DNA of 21,157 nt from positions 1 to 21,157 of IMG/VR virus record IMGVR_UViG_3300047552_000368; one strand, 5' to 3'. Positions 14,087 through 21,157 of this stretch are shown here, piece by piece. Position 1 is the stretch's first letter. Every line of letters begins with the position of its first letter. Source of the DNA: a virus. Under the pieces are notes generated by a model that saw only the letters and a program-made list of their open reading frames with translations, was not told where the DNA came from and did not search any database. Made by a program: the position numbers and the translations under genes.

Positions 14087-14117
14087 GATAAAAAATAAAC
14101 CGAGGAGATAAGAGCAG

Positions 14118-15110
14118 ATGCCGAATGAGAGTCAGGTCTTGGCGCAGTCGAAAGCCGCCTACGGGCAATGGAAAGAACAGTGGCGAGAGCAGGCGAAGAC
14201 GCACTCTGAGTATAAAATGAAAAGCCTGCTCGACTTCGAGAATATCGGCGTGGGCCGGACCGTGCTATGCGTCGCAAACGGCTATTCGTTCGAAGAAAAT
14301 ATCGAGACGATCAAAGCGCATAGGGAAAATATCGACATCCTTTGTTGCGATAAGACGCTAGGGCACCTGCTCGATAACGGCATCGTGCCGACCTACTGCC
14401 TCGTCTGCGACGCTAACGTCTCGTTTGAGAAGTACCTGGAGCCCTATAAAGACCAGGTTAAGAACGTCGTTCTTTTTATAAACGTCTGCGCGAACCCGAA
14501 ATGGACCGAGGGCATCGCATGGAAGGATCGCTACTTCTTCGTGAATAAAGACATCCTACAGTCGGAGAAGGAATTCTCGGCCCTCTCGGGCTGCGATAAC
14601 CTGATACCGGCTGCGACGAACGTGTCGAACGCAATGGTCGTGCTTTTGACTCAGTCCGATAACGGCGGGCGCGTGAACTTCTTCGGCTACGATAAGATCT
14701 GCCTGATCGGCTACGACTACTCATGGAAGGCCGACGGTAAGTACTACGCTTTCGATAAGGACGGAGACGGCAAGACGCACTACATGCGGCACATTCACGC
14801 GCTAAACGAGGCCGGCGATTACGTCTACACGTCCGGTAATCTGGCCTTTTCGGCCTCCTGGCTCGAGAAGTACGTCACGACATTTAAGCTGCCCGTCGTT
14901 CAGTGCTCAAAGAGCGGTATCATGGGCCAGTCCTTTGGCGGCGATCTGGCTAAAAATTTAAGTTATCGCTACAAGCCGCAAGATGCGACACTTGTGCGTG
15001 AGCTGATCGAGCGCCTTAATAAGGCCCGACACGAGGCGCGAAAACTTGATACAGTGTTAAAGGAAATCAGTCGGGACCACTATCGAAGCTACGTAGCTTC
15101 GCGCTATTAA
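14118..15110 (+). CDS. DUF115 / Maf-like (MptE-like) protein inside the tail operon
   Basis: 330 aa. Residues about 46-110 match the DUF115/MptE-like fold: VLCVANGYSFEENIETIK, I-L-C-C-D-K-T-L-G-H-L-L, N-G-I-V-P-T-Y-C-L-V-C-D-A, then a YLEPY helix. Later, FFGYDKICLIGYDYSW resembles the V-G-x-D strand of the same family. A charged helical tail closes it (VRELIERLNKARHEARKL). DUF115 covers MptE pterin diphosphokinases and Maf flagellin glycosyltransferases, which attach acidic sugars. A phage tail operon makes a transferase role more likely than pterin synthesis. GAGGAG precedes the ATG. The next gene, the tail tube, has a near-perfect ribosome site 12 bases after this stop. Enzyme activity is not proven from sequence. 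Confidence 0.72.
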   Translation: MPNESQVLAQSKAAYGQWKEQWREQAKTHSEYKMKSLLDFENIGVGRTVLCVANGYSFEENIETIKAHRENIDILCCDKTLGHLLDNGIVPTYCLVCDANVSFEKYLEPYKDQVKNVVLFINVCANPKWTEGIAWKDRYFFVNKDILQSEKEFSALSGCDNLIPAATNVSNAMVVLLTQSDNGGRVNFFGYDKICLIGYDYSWKADGKYYAFDKDGDGKTHYMRHIHALNEAGDYVYTSGNLAFSASWLEKYVTTFKLPVVQCSKSGIMGQSFGGDLAKNLSYRYKPQDATLVRELIERLNKARHEARKLDTVLKEISRDHYRSYVASRY

Positions 15111-15122
15111 GGAGGAAATCTC

Positions 15123-16172
15123 ATGGCAGTAGGCCAAGGTGCAATCGTTAGCTTTCCGTCTTATCTTGCCGTAGCTCGTGAGACTACCTACGGCACCTAC
15201 ATGACGGCGACCTGCGGGCTCGAATTTATATCGTGCTCTCTGAAAAACCTAAAAACGAATCGCGTGATCGAGGAGATTACCAGCTCGCGCGTAATGAACG
15301 ACACTATAGGGCTAGGGCGAACGATCGAGGGCGATCTTGAGCACTACTTCGACCCTCGCTCTACGGCGGCCTGCTATATGCTACAGAACGGCCTCGGCGG
15401 CGCTGCGGTAACCTCTGCGACTGCGACCGGTGAAACTGCGGGCGGTACGGCCTTTACGCACGTCTTCACCTTAGGCGACTTCTCTGCGACGCACGGGTCG
15501 CTCTCGTTTAACGTGCGCAAGGGCGATGCGACCAGCGCTAAGATCTTCGAGTACAAGGGCCTGCGAGTAAACGAACTGGCGCTCACATCAGAGATCGACG
15601 AGCCGCTAAAAATGACTTACTCGCTCATAGGTAAAGACGCATCGCTTACGACGAACGACGTATCGAGCAGCATCGGCACTCTGAGCCAGACGCCGCTATC
15701 GTTCGTAAATGGTCGACTGAGCCTCGAGGGCACGTTCGCGTCTCTGACCTCAACGTCGTTCTGGCATGTGCAGAATATCGAGTTCACACTGGCGAATAAC
15801 CTAAAGGCAGATGAGTCGTCGCGCCGAATCGGATCGGATACGCTCGACGTACTGCCTCCAGGCGTAGCGAGCATGGAGCTTAAATTCACGATTCGCTTTG
15901 ATACAAACACGGCCTATAACTACATGCTAAACGGCACGCAGATCGCAGGTGAGTTCGAGTTCCTAGGCGACACGCTTGCGACCTCTATCATTCGCCAGGG
16001 CTTAAAGATGCAGTTTCCGAAGCTCGTCGTCACCGAGGCGGCAGACCCGGAGATTTCCGGCCCAGACGAGATCCTGACTCAAGAGGTAACGGCAGTCGTT
16101 CTTCGCGATGTATCTAGCGCCGGTGGCTACGCAGTCCGGGCGCTCGTAACAAATAACGCTTCGAGTATTTAA
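15123..16172 (+). CDS. tail tube protein (major tail protein)
   Basis: 349 aa, preceded by AAGGAGGA at an ideal distance, fitting a major virion protein. It has the tail-tube look: an N-terminal YLAVARETTYGT start, a beta-rich body rich in Ser/Thr, LSFNVRKGD, KIFEYKGLRVNELALTSEIDEPLKMTYSLIG, and the late LKFTIRFDTNTAYNYMLNG. Repeating strands with 'LxFxxxN/D' spacing are typical of gpV-like tubes. The absence of a sheath gene beside it suggests a non-contractile tail. GTG of the next gene directly follows its stop. If the virion is glycosylated, this abundant Ser/Thr-rich protein is a natural candidate target. Confidence 0.8.
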   Translation: MAVGQGAIVSFPSYLAVARETTYGTYMTATCGLEFISCSLKNLKTNRVIEEITSSRVMNDTIGLGRTIEGDLEHYFDPRSTAACYMLQNGLGGAAVTSATATGETAGGTAFTHVFTLGDFSATHGSLSFNVRKGDATSAKIFEYKGLRVNELALTSEIDEPLKMTYSLIGKDASLTTNDVSSSIGTLSQTPLSFVNGRLSLEGTFASLTSTSFWHVQNIEFTLANNLKADESSRRIGSDTLDVLPPGVASMELKFTIRFDTNTAYNYMLNGTQIAGEFEFLGDTLATSIIRQGLKMQFPKLVVTEAADPEISGPDEILTQEVTAVVLRDVSSAGGYAVRALVTNNASSI

Positions 16173-16583
16173 GTGAATTTTCTAAACTGGTTTCGCGCAA
16201 GGCCGCTCGATGCGGTCTTGTCTCCTAAGAAGAGAATCAAGGTGCAGGGCGTGGTCTTTATTATTAAAAAGATCGACGTCCTGGACCACCTCGAAGGCGC
16301 TAAGGTGCTTCAGAAGTCCTACGACACCTATAAGGTCGAGCGCGAATCGGGCAAAGATATCGAGTCGGTGGTTCAGAAAAAGGTCAGAGAGCACTATGCC
16401 GATGTGATCCTGGCCGGAGTCGTAAGCCCAAAGATTAAGCGCAAGCAGGACGACCCGTCCGGCGAGTACTGGGTCCAGGATCTTTTCCAGAACTGGGACT
16501 TGGTCGAAAATTTATATTCCGAAATCCTTGAGTTCACCTATGGTAAAAAAAAACTAACGAAGGCGCTGGGCCTAAAAAGCTGA
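16173..16583 (+). CDS. tail assembly chaperone (gpG-like)
   Basis: 136 aa, starting with GTG directly after the tube stop. Soluble and charged: LNWFRARPLDAVLSPKKRIKVQGVVFIIKKIDVLDHLEGAKVLQ, then helical segments, ending YGKKKLTKALGLKS. In siphophages a short protein between tube and tape measure, with a -1 frameshift into a longer product, is the gpG/gpGT chaperone pair that loads the tape measure. This one has both the place and the slippery run (nine A's, 16545-16553). No ribosome site is obvious, so translation probably couples to the tube gene. Confidence 0.85.
   Translation: MNFLNWFRARPLDAVLSPKKRIKVQGVVFIIKKIDVLDHLEGAKVLQKSYDTYKVERESGKDIESVVQKKVREHYADVILAGVVSPKIKRKQDDPSGEYWVQDLFQNWDLVENLYSEILEFTYGKKKLTKALGLKS
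16547..16553 (+). other. -1 programmed frameshift slippery site, A AAA AAA
   Basis: Nine A's (16545-16553) precede CTAACG, giving the zero-frame codons AAA AAA AAA CTA. The heptamer A-AAA-AAA at 16547-16553 is an ideal -1 site. Slipping there leads into the frame that stays open to 16765. No other start serves that frame. Confidence 0.85.
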
Positions 16584-16765
16584 GTCGTGACCGGCTGATA
16601 GAGCTAGACGTGATCGCAAAGCGCTACGGCGTACTGCCATCAGAGGTCGCGAAGATACCGGTCGAGGACTACCAGCTTAACTTGCTCGTCGTAGAGAAGG
16701 CCTTCGAAGAGGAAGCAAAGGCGGCGAAAAAGATCAGACCGCCGATGCGCGGCGGTAGACGATAG
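16553..16765 (+). CDS. frameshift extension of the tail chaperone (gpT-like part)
   Basis: The -1 frame is open from the slippery site to TAG at 16763-16765. It encodes about 70 residues: TNEGAGPKKLSRDR, then LIELDVIAKRYGVLPSEVAKIPVEDYQLN, a LLVVEKAFEEEAKAAKKI helix and a basic RRPPMRGGRR-like tail. Fused to the first 127 codons of the upstream gene it gives a 197-aa gpGT-like product. No ATG or ribosome site starts this reading frame, so frameshifting is the economical explanation. The tail is expected to bind the tape measure, as lambda gpT does. Confidence 0.83.
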   Translation, partial: TNEGAGPKKLSRDRLIELDVIAKRYGVLPSEVAKIPVEDYQLNLLVVEKAFEEEAKAAKKIRPPMRGGRR

Positions 16766-16778
16766 CAGGTGAGCTGGC

Positions 16779-18554
16779 ATGGCAAATAAGGAAGCGTCAC
16801 TACTACTCAGGATAAAAGAGACGGGCTCCGAGGCCCTTGATCGCGCAGGCGACGCGCTTAAAAACGTAGGGCAGATCGCCCTAGGCGTAGGTACTGCGAT
16901 CGTCTCTTTTGGTGCGATGGCGCTGAAGGCCTTTAGAGAATCCGAGCTAGCGACGAATCAGCTAAATCAAGCAATGGTAAACTCGGGCGTTTTCTCGACC
17001 GAGCTACGAACGCGATACGAGACTCTGGCCTCGTCGATTCAGAAGATGACTACCTTCGAGGACGATGCGGTAATCTCCTCGATTGCCCTGATACAACAGC
17101 ACGCTAAGGGCATTCCTGTAACCGACGCTCTTGTGAAGGCCACGACTGACCTTGCCGCAGCTCAGGGCATTGATCTTAACCAGGCGGCGGAGCTAGTAGG
17201 TAAGACGATCGGTAGCAATACGAACGCGCTTGCAAGGCAGGGCATAGAGATCGACGCCACGGCGACGGCCTCGGAGAAAATGGCCCAGGTAACCGAAGCG
17301 CTTAACTCTAAGTTCGGCGGTCAGGCCGAGGCGATGGCCCTAGGTCTAGGCTCGATCGAGCAGTTAAAAAACGCCTTCGGTGACTTCATGGAAGACGTCG
17401 GAGCGGAGATCGCACCGACCGTAGGTGCTCTCGTTAAGATCTTCACCGATTTATTTAGCTCGATGTCGACCGGCATGAGCATTGCGCAAGCGTTCGGCGT
17501 GATTTTTCAGTCGATCGGCGAGGGCGCTCTCTATCTAAAGTTCGGTCTGAACGAAGTCGTGATGGCGATCACCGGCGGGCTCGTAAGCGCTACCGAGGCG
17601 ACGAAGGCAGCGGTGCGAGGTAACTTTTCGCAGGCTAAGGAGATCGTCGCGACTGGGCTTGCCGAGATAAAAGCGGCGCACATAGAGAATCAGACGGCAT
17701 TAAATTCAGAATTGCAAATGCTTCGAGACGCCCGAGAGGCCGGCGATCAGGCGGCACTACAGCGAGACGAGCAGAACTTTTTAGCATCTACGCAGCGGAA
17801 AAAAGAGATAGAGGCGCAGAACCACGTCGAGAAGCTAGAGGCGCAGATCACTAGAGAGCAGGAGCTTTTCGATCTACAAGCCGCTAGCGATGAGCAGAAG
17901 ATCTCGAAGCTGATTCAAATGAAGGATCGCGAGATCAAGGCCGAGACCGATGCGGGTCAGAAAAGGCAGCTCTTGTTAGAGAAGCAGGCCTTACAGCAGC
18001 TAAATCACGAATCCATGATGAATGCGAAGCGCATGGATGCGGAGAAAAAGATAAACGACGAGCGCGTGGCTGGGCAGCGCGACACGCTTAGTAAAATTTC
18101 AACGCTTTCAAACTCGAATAACCAAACACTAGCAGCTCTCGGCAAGGCTGCCGCTATTACGCAGATTGCTCTTGATACGCCAGTAGCTATTGCTAAGGCC
18201 CTGACCTACGGCGGGCCACCACCTCTTAACTTCGCCGTGGCTGGAATAGTCGGTGCTGCGATGGCGGCCCAGGCGGCGCGCATTGCGGGCGTACAGCTCG
18301 CAGACGGCGGTATCGTAAGAGCCACGCCCGGCGGTGTGCCCGCGATCATCGGCGAGGGCGGTCGCGACGAGGCCGTTATTCCTTTAGAGGACGGGCGCGT
18401 GCCCGGCATGGGCGGCAATGTAACGATAATCGTAAACGGCGGCCTACTGGGCGATGCGCAAAGCGCTCAGGAGTTTGCCGTAGCCGTCGATCGAGAGCTG
18501 CTTAAACTAAGGCAATCGAACGCATCGGTCGCCTTTGACTTCGGAGTAGTTTAG
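16779..18554 (+). CDS. tail tape measure protein
   Basis: 591 aa. It has an N-terminal helix and a first membrane-like segment (VGQIALGVGTAIVSFGAMA, about 29-47), then long helices and Q/A-rich repeats typical of tape measures. A coiled-coil stretch runs about 280-420 (EIKAAHIENQTALN, KKEIEAQNHVEKLEAQITREQEL). Near the end come PPPLNFAVAGIVGAAMAAQAA, LADGGIVRATPGG and EGGRDEAVIPL, the familiar C-terminal signature. The ribosome site AGGTGA (16767-16772) lies close to ATG. At 591 residues the tail would be short to medium, near 90 nm if about 1.5 angstrom per residue. It is flanked by the chaperone and Dit genes as expected. Confidence 0.93.
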   Translation: MANKEASLLLRIKETGSEALDRAGDALKNVGQIALGVGTAIVSFGAMALKAFRESELATNQLNQAMVNSGVFSTELRTRYETLASSIQKMTTFEDDAVISSIALIQQHAKGIPVTDALVKATTDLAAAQGIDLNQAAELVGKTIGSNTNALARQGIEIDATATASEKMAQVTEALNSKFGGQAEAMALGLGSIEQLKNAFGDFMEDVGAEIAPTVGALVKIFTDLFSSMSTGMSIAQAFGVIFQSIGEGALYLKFGLNEVVMAITGGLVSATEATKAAVRGNFSQAKEIVATGLAEIKAAHIENQTALNSELQMLRDAREAGDQAALQRDEQNFLASTQRKKEIEAQNHVEKLEAQITREQELFDLQAASDEQKISKLIQMKDREIKAETDAGQKRQLLLEKQALQQLNHESMMNAKRMDAEKKINDERVAGQRDTLSKISTLSNSNNQTLAALGKAAAITQIALDTPVAIAKALTYGGPPPLNFAVAGIVGAAMAAQAARIAGVQLADGGIVRATPGGVPAIIGEGGRDEAVIPLEDGRVPGMGGNVTIIVNGGLLGDAQSAQEFAVAVDRELLKLRQSNASVAFDFGVV

Positions 18555-18556
18555 CC

Positions 18557-19351
18557 ATGGCAGTCGATTCAGTTTTTGAGTTCTTAAAGTCGAACTTTCT
18601 CAATACGACGACGCAAATAGCGGTGACGAATAACACGGGTACTGCCGAGAACCTCCTGAACCCGGATCGCCGGATACAGTACTACACCGATGGGCTCGAT
18701 AACGATGCCACGACGGCCTCGATCACTATCAGCTTTGCAGCGACGCAGACCGTAAGCCGCCTTGCCCTAAACGAGATCAATTTTAAGAAATTTAATATCT
18801 ACTACAATGGCCTTACGGCTAACACGCTCGCGCTGACCTCGACCGCTGCCACGACGACAAGCCAATGGACAAATAACTCAGAGACGTCGATGTATCTTCG
18901 CTTCGCCTCGGTTAACGTGACGTCGCTGACCTTCGACCTCTACTCTACGCAGGTCGCGAATGCAGAGAAGGCGATCGGCTCGCTGTATATTTCGGACCCG
19001 CACTTTACACCGCCAAGGCGCCCGTCGTCGTCGGACTACACGCATCGCATCGATCCCGAGCAGGTCGTTCATACGATGTCAGACGGTGGCGTAAGGCTTC
19101 ACACGGTAAAGGATAAGCAGCAGACCGAGCTTAAATTTAAGAATATCTCGCGCACGTTCAGAGATAATCTAAAGGATCTCTACGACCTGCACGACTCTTT
19201 TCTCTTCTGCCCGCTCGGGACCTCTACCGGATGGGACGCAGTGATCTATGAGGCCGTCTGGCCAGGCAATTTCGACTTCTATAAATTCTCAGACGATGCC
19301 GTAGCCTCTGGCTTTAGCGGCACGATACAGCTTCGCGAGGTGTCCTCGTAA
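18557..19351 (+). CDS. distal tail-like protein (Dit position), discoidin-like N-terminus
   Basis: 264 aa. The first 150 residues form a beta sandwich-looking region: NLLNPDRRIQYYTDG, ASITISFAATQTVSRLALNEINFKKFNIYYNG, TSMYLRFASVNVTSLTFDLY. This resembles an F5/8 (discoidin) carbohydrate-binding fold. The rest (YISDPHFTPPRRPSSSDY, RIDPEQVVHTMSDGGVRLHTVKDKQ, FSGTIQLREV) fits a tail-hub adaptor. It comes right after the tape measure, so it is probably the Dit-like ring that starts the tail tip. A GGAG (18543-18546) precedes ATG. The last base of the stop is the first base of the next ATG (TAATG). The discoidin idea is pattern-based. Confidence 0.65.
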   Translation: MAVDSVFEFLKSNFLNTTTQIAVTNNTGTAENLLNPDRRIQYYTDGLDNDATTASITISFAATQTVSRLALNEINFKKFNIYYNGLTANTLALTSTAATTTSQWTNNSETSMYLRFASVNVTSLTFDLYSTQVANAEKAIGSLYISDPHFTPPRRPSSSDYTHRIDPEQVVHTMSDGGVRLHTVKDKQQTELKFKNISRTFRDNLKDLYDLHDSFLFCPLGTSTGWDAVIYEAVWPGNFDFYKFSDDAVASGFSGTIQLREVSS

Positions 19352-20751
19352 TGGCAGACCTGATAAGCCTTATCAAAGCGCCGCACTCGGACGTCTTTCG
19401 TCGCTGTAAGATCAAGCGCCGACTGCCTTCGACTGGGCTCTTTGAGTCGACATGGCTTGACGTCTCCGAGGACGTTAAAAAATGGGGTTCTTATAAGATA
19501 CAGGTCGACACCGAGAAGCCGAATAAATTCTCATTCGCAAATGCGGCGATCAGCTTCGCGAACGACGAGGGCAAGTATAACCCCGAGGACGACGAACTCT
19601 CTCTCTGGTTTAACTACCTGTCGCAGCAGCGCACGCTAGTAAGAATCGAAGCCGGATATAATGCTTTCACGAACACATCTGGCGTCTGGACTAAGCAGGA
19701 ATTTCCTTTAGTCAGCGAATGGGACGAAGCTCTTTTTGACGACCAGTACACGTGGGACGAATCTCGAGGGGCCGCCGTTTTTACCGGCATCATTTCAGGC
19801 GATATAAACCTCTCGAATAAAAACGAGGTCGCCTTTACAGTTCGCCCTCTAACGCAGATCTTCGTCGACTACCCGGCGAGAAACCTCACGGGCTGGACCT
19901 CGACTGGGCTCACGGCGAGTCAGTTTATAACGATGCTGAGAGATCAGACGGACGGCTCCTCGGCCTACGTGTTTCGTCCGTTCTTTGGCGACACGACGGC
20001 GAACTGGGACATCTCGACGACCTCGACCATCTATGGGCAGCTAAATACGTCGACGGCTAAGGACGTAATCAATGCAAACGTTTGGGCCATTATAGAAAAG
20101 CTCGCCGAGGCCGAGTCGTTCGTACCGTACGTCACGCAGGACGGCATCTTTAAGTTCGTCTCACGGGCGAGCAATTCAAGCGCGACAAGCTACGATTTCT
20201 ACGGCTCCGGATCTTTTTCGTCGACCTACGGAAACACGATCAAGGCCATTAGCAAGTTCGGCAAAAAGATTACGCGCTACTATTCGCGCGTTCAGGTTAA
20301 GTATCGAGACGAGGACACGTCGACCGCCTATGAGGTCGTACAGACATCGCTAGCCGTAAGCGGCACGAATAGCCCATGGGCCTTGGGCGCTAGGTCCCTA
20401 GAGATTCAGAATAACTTCATACCGACGTCGACCGTCGCGCAGACCGTCGCGCAGACGCTTTTTAACGAGCACTCGACGCTTAAAAACGAAGTCGAGTTCA
20501 CGACCTCCTTCATACCGCACTTAGATATTCTCGATCGCGTGAGGATCTTTTACGACTCGCCACCGACGAACTCTAACACGCTATGGGACCAGAACGACTG
20601 GGCCGACGATGCCACGACTACGGCAGATGATCTCTTTTTCGAGCGTGCGACCGGCGACGCCATTCGTCTTCTGGGCGAAGAATTTAAGTTTTTATCGATA
20701 GGTCTGAACCTTGATAAGTTCGAAATGTCTTTTCACGCAAGAGAGGTCTAG
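19351..20751 (+). CDS. tail tip / baseplate hub protein
   Basis: 466 aa, overlapping the previous stop by one base. It has a hub-like pattern: SEDVKKWGSYKIQVDTEKPNKFSFANAAISFANDEGKYNP, VRIEAGYN, AAVFTGIISGDINLSNKNEVAFTVRPL, then WAIIEKLAEAESFVPYVTQDG and KFGKKITRYYSRVQVKYRD. The last part (LDILDRVRIFYDSP, IGLNLDKFEMSFHAREV) is like the C-terminal barrel of gp27-type hubs. A perfect tandem 12-base repeat (20431-20454) writes TVAQ twice. The hub joins Dit to the fibre and guides the tape measure through the tip. Recognised by pattern and position. Confidence 0.75.
   Translation: MADLISLIKAPHSDVFRRCKIKRRLPSTGLFESTWLDVSEDVKKWGSYKIQVDTEKPNKFSFANAAISFANDEGKYNPEDDELSLWFNYLSQQRTLVRIEAGYNAFTNTSGVWTKQEFPLVSEWDEALFDDQYTWDESRGAAVFTGIISGDINLSNKNEVAFTVRPLTQIFVDYPARNLTGWTSTGLTASQFITMLRDQTDGSSAYVFRPFFGDTTANWDISTTSTIYGQLNTSTAKDVINANVWAIIEKLAEAESFVPYVTQDGIFKFVSRASNSSATSYDFYGSGSFSSTYGNTIKAISKFGKKITRYYSRVQVKYRDEDTSTAYEVVQTSLAVSGTNSPWALGARSLEIQNNFIPTSTVAQTVAQTLFNEHSTLKNEVEFTTSFIPHLDILDRVRIFYDSPPTNSNTLWDQNDWADDATTTADDLFFERATGDAIRLLGEEFKFLSIGLNLDKFEMSFHAREV
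20431..20454 (+). repeat. tandem 12-bp duplication in the hub gene
   Basis: ACCGTCGCGCAG occurs twice in a row (20431-20442 and 20443-20454), in frame, coding TVAQ-TVAQ. It is a small duplication that would vary by slippage without breaking the frame. Confidence 0.8.
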
Positions 20752-20753
20752 CG

Positions 20754-21157
20754 GTGCCAAGTAGCAATACGATCACATCGACCGATATCACGACGTTCGT
20801 CGCGGGCACGACCATCAAGAGCGGCGAGGTAAACGGTAACTTCTCAGTTTTTAGGGGCCACCTGATACCGGTCGCCGTGAACACATCTAGTGCGGCCTCG
20901 ACGACGACCTACGATCTAGGCTCTACGTCTAGCGCTTGGCGAACGTCCTACGTCCAGACCAGGCAGTTTGCGACACAGTCGACGAGCACCTCGACGCCCG
21001 ACTCTGGGTTTCTATCCGTCTATGCGAAGTCAGATAACGAACTCTATAAAAAAACCTCGGGCGGAGTAGAGACAAAGCTCGCGATTCAAAAGGCACCGAC
21101 GATTCAAAAATTCACCTCTGGTTCTGGCACCTATACGACACCGTCAGGCGTTAAATG
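20754..21157 (+). CDS. tail fibre / receptor-binding protein (partial, runs off the window)
   Basis: A GTG at 20754, two bases after the hub stop, opens a frame that stays open to the edge (at least 134 residues). The sequence is fibre-like: SNTITSTDITTFVAGTTIKSGEVNGNF, an LGSTSSAWRTSYVQT repeat-like unit, DSGFLSVYAKSDNELYKKTSGG, and at the edge FTSGSGTYTTPSGVK. That last stretch normally leads into a glycine-rich receptor-binding tip (IRVxMVGGGG...). The protein is therefore probably the host-recognition fibre. The C-terminal part, with the receptor specificity, lies outside. Confidence 0.8.
   Translation, partial: MPSSNTITSTDITTFVAGTTIKSGEVNGNFSVFRGHLIPVAVNTSSAASTTTYDLGSTSSAWRTSYVQTRQFATQSTSTSTPDSGFLSVYAKSDNELYKKTSGGVETKLAIQKAPTIQKFTSGSGTYTTPSGVK

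Noticed and set aside
1-21157. CRISPR arrays, tRNA genes or insertion sequences
   Set aside because: No regularly spaced repeats, no cloverleaf-like segment and no transposase were seen on reading. Small tRNAs cannot be fully excluded without a dedicated search.

Overview
The window is a 21 kb piece of a tailed-phage or prophage genome. Genes are tightly packed, nearly all read rightward, and stops and starts often overlap. The head genes resemble those of Mu-like phages: a TerL-type terminase, a portal joined to a MuF domain, an I-like protease with a nested scaffold, a decoration-like protein, a major capsid protein, and gp36/gpG-like connector proteins. The tail genes follow the order of a long non-contractile (siphovirus) tail: terminator, tube, frameshifted assembly chaperones, tape measure, Dit-like protein, hub, fibre. 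No sheath gene is seen. The host cannot be named. CTA, ATA, AGA and AGG codons and the tetranucleotide CTAG are common, which is unlike enterobacterial genes. The sugar enzymes point to a Gram-negative-type surface polysaccharide chemistry.

Left part (1-2566): accessory or early genes. These are the end of an upstream ORF, a small unknown protein, a PD-(D/E)XK (DUF1064-like) nuclease, a metallophosphoesterase with a small N-terminal module, a small conserved phage protein, and a Cro/CI-like helix-turn-helix protein. An intrinsic terminator follows, with its U-tract on the minus strand.

Cargo part (2567-5293): a rightward UDP-GlcNAc(A) 4-epimerase-like gene meets tail-to-tail a leftward pair, a UDP-GlcNAc 6-dehydrogenase-like gene and a 91-residue unknown. 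The two enzymes match the WbpO/TviB and WbpP/TviC families, which together make UDP-N-acetyl-galactosaminuronic acid. An AT-rich divergent promoter region separates this cargo from the packaging genes.

Head part (5294-13008) and tail part (13015-21157): small and large terminase, portal-MuF fusion, a small membrane protein, protease/scaffold, decoration-like protein and capsid, ending in a strong terminator at 12139-12175. Connector and tail genes follow. A DUF115/Maf-like (MptE-like) protein sits between the tail terminator and the tail tube. Maf proteins transfer acidic sugars to flagellin. The phage thus has both an acidic nucleotide-sugar pathway and a Maf-like gene inside the tail operon, so glycosylation of a virion protein is the most interesting hypothesis here. 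The tail chaperone pair shows a clear -1 slippery run (nine A's), and the window ends inside a tail-fibre gene. No stretch over 300 bases lacks a gene, and no tRNA, rRNA, CRISPR or insertion sequence was recognised.
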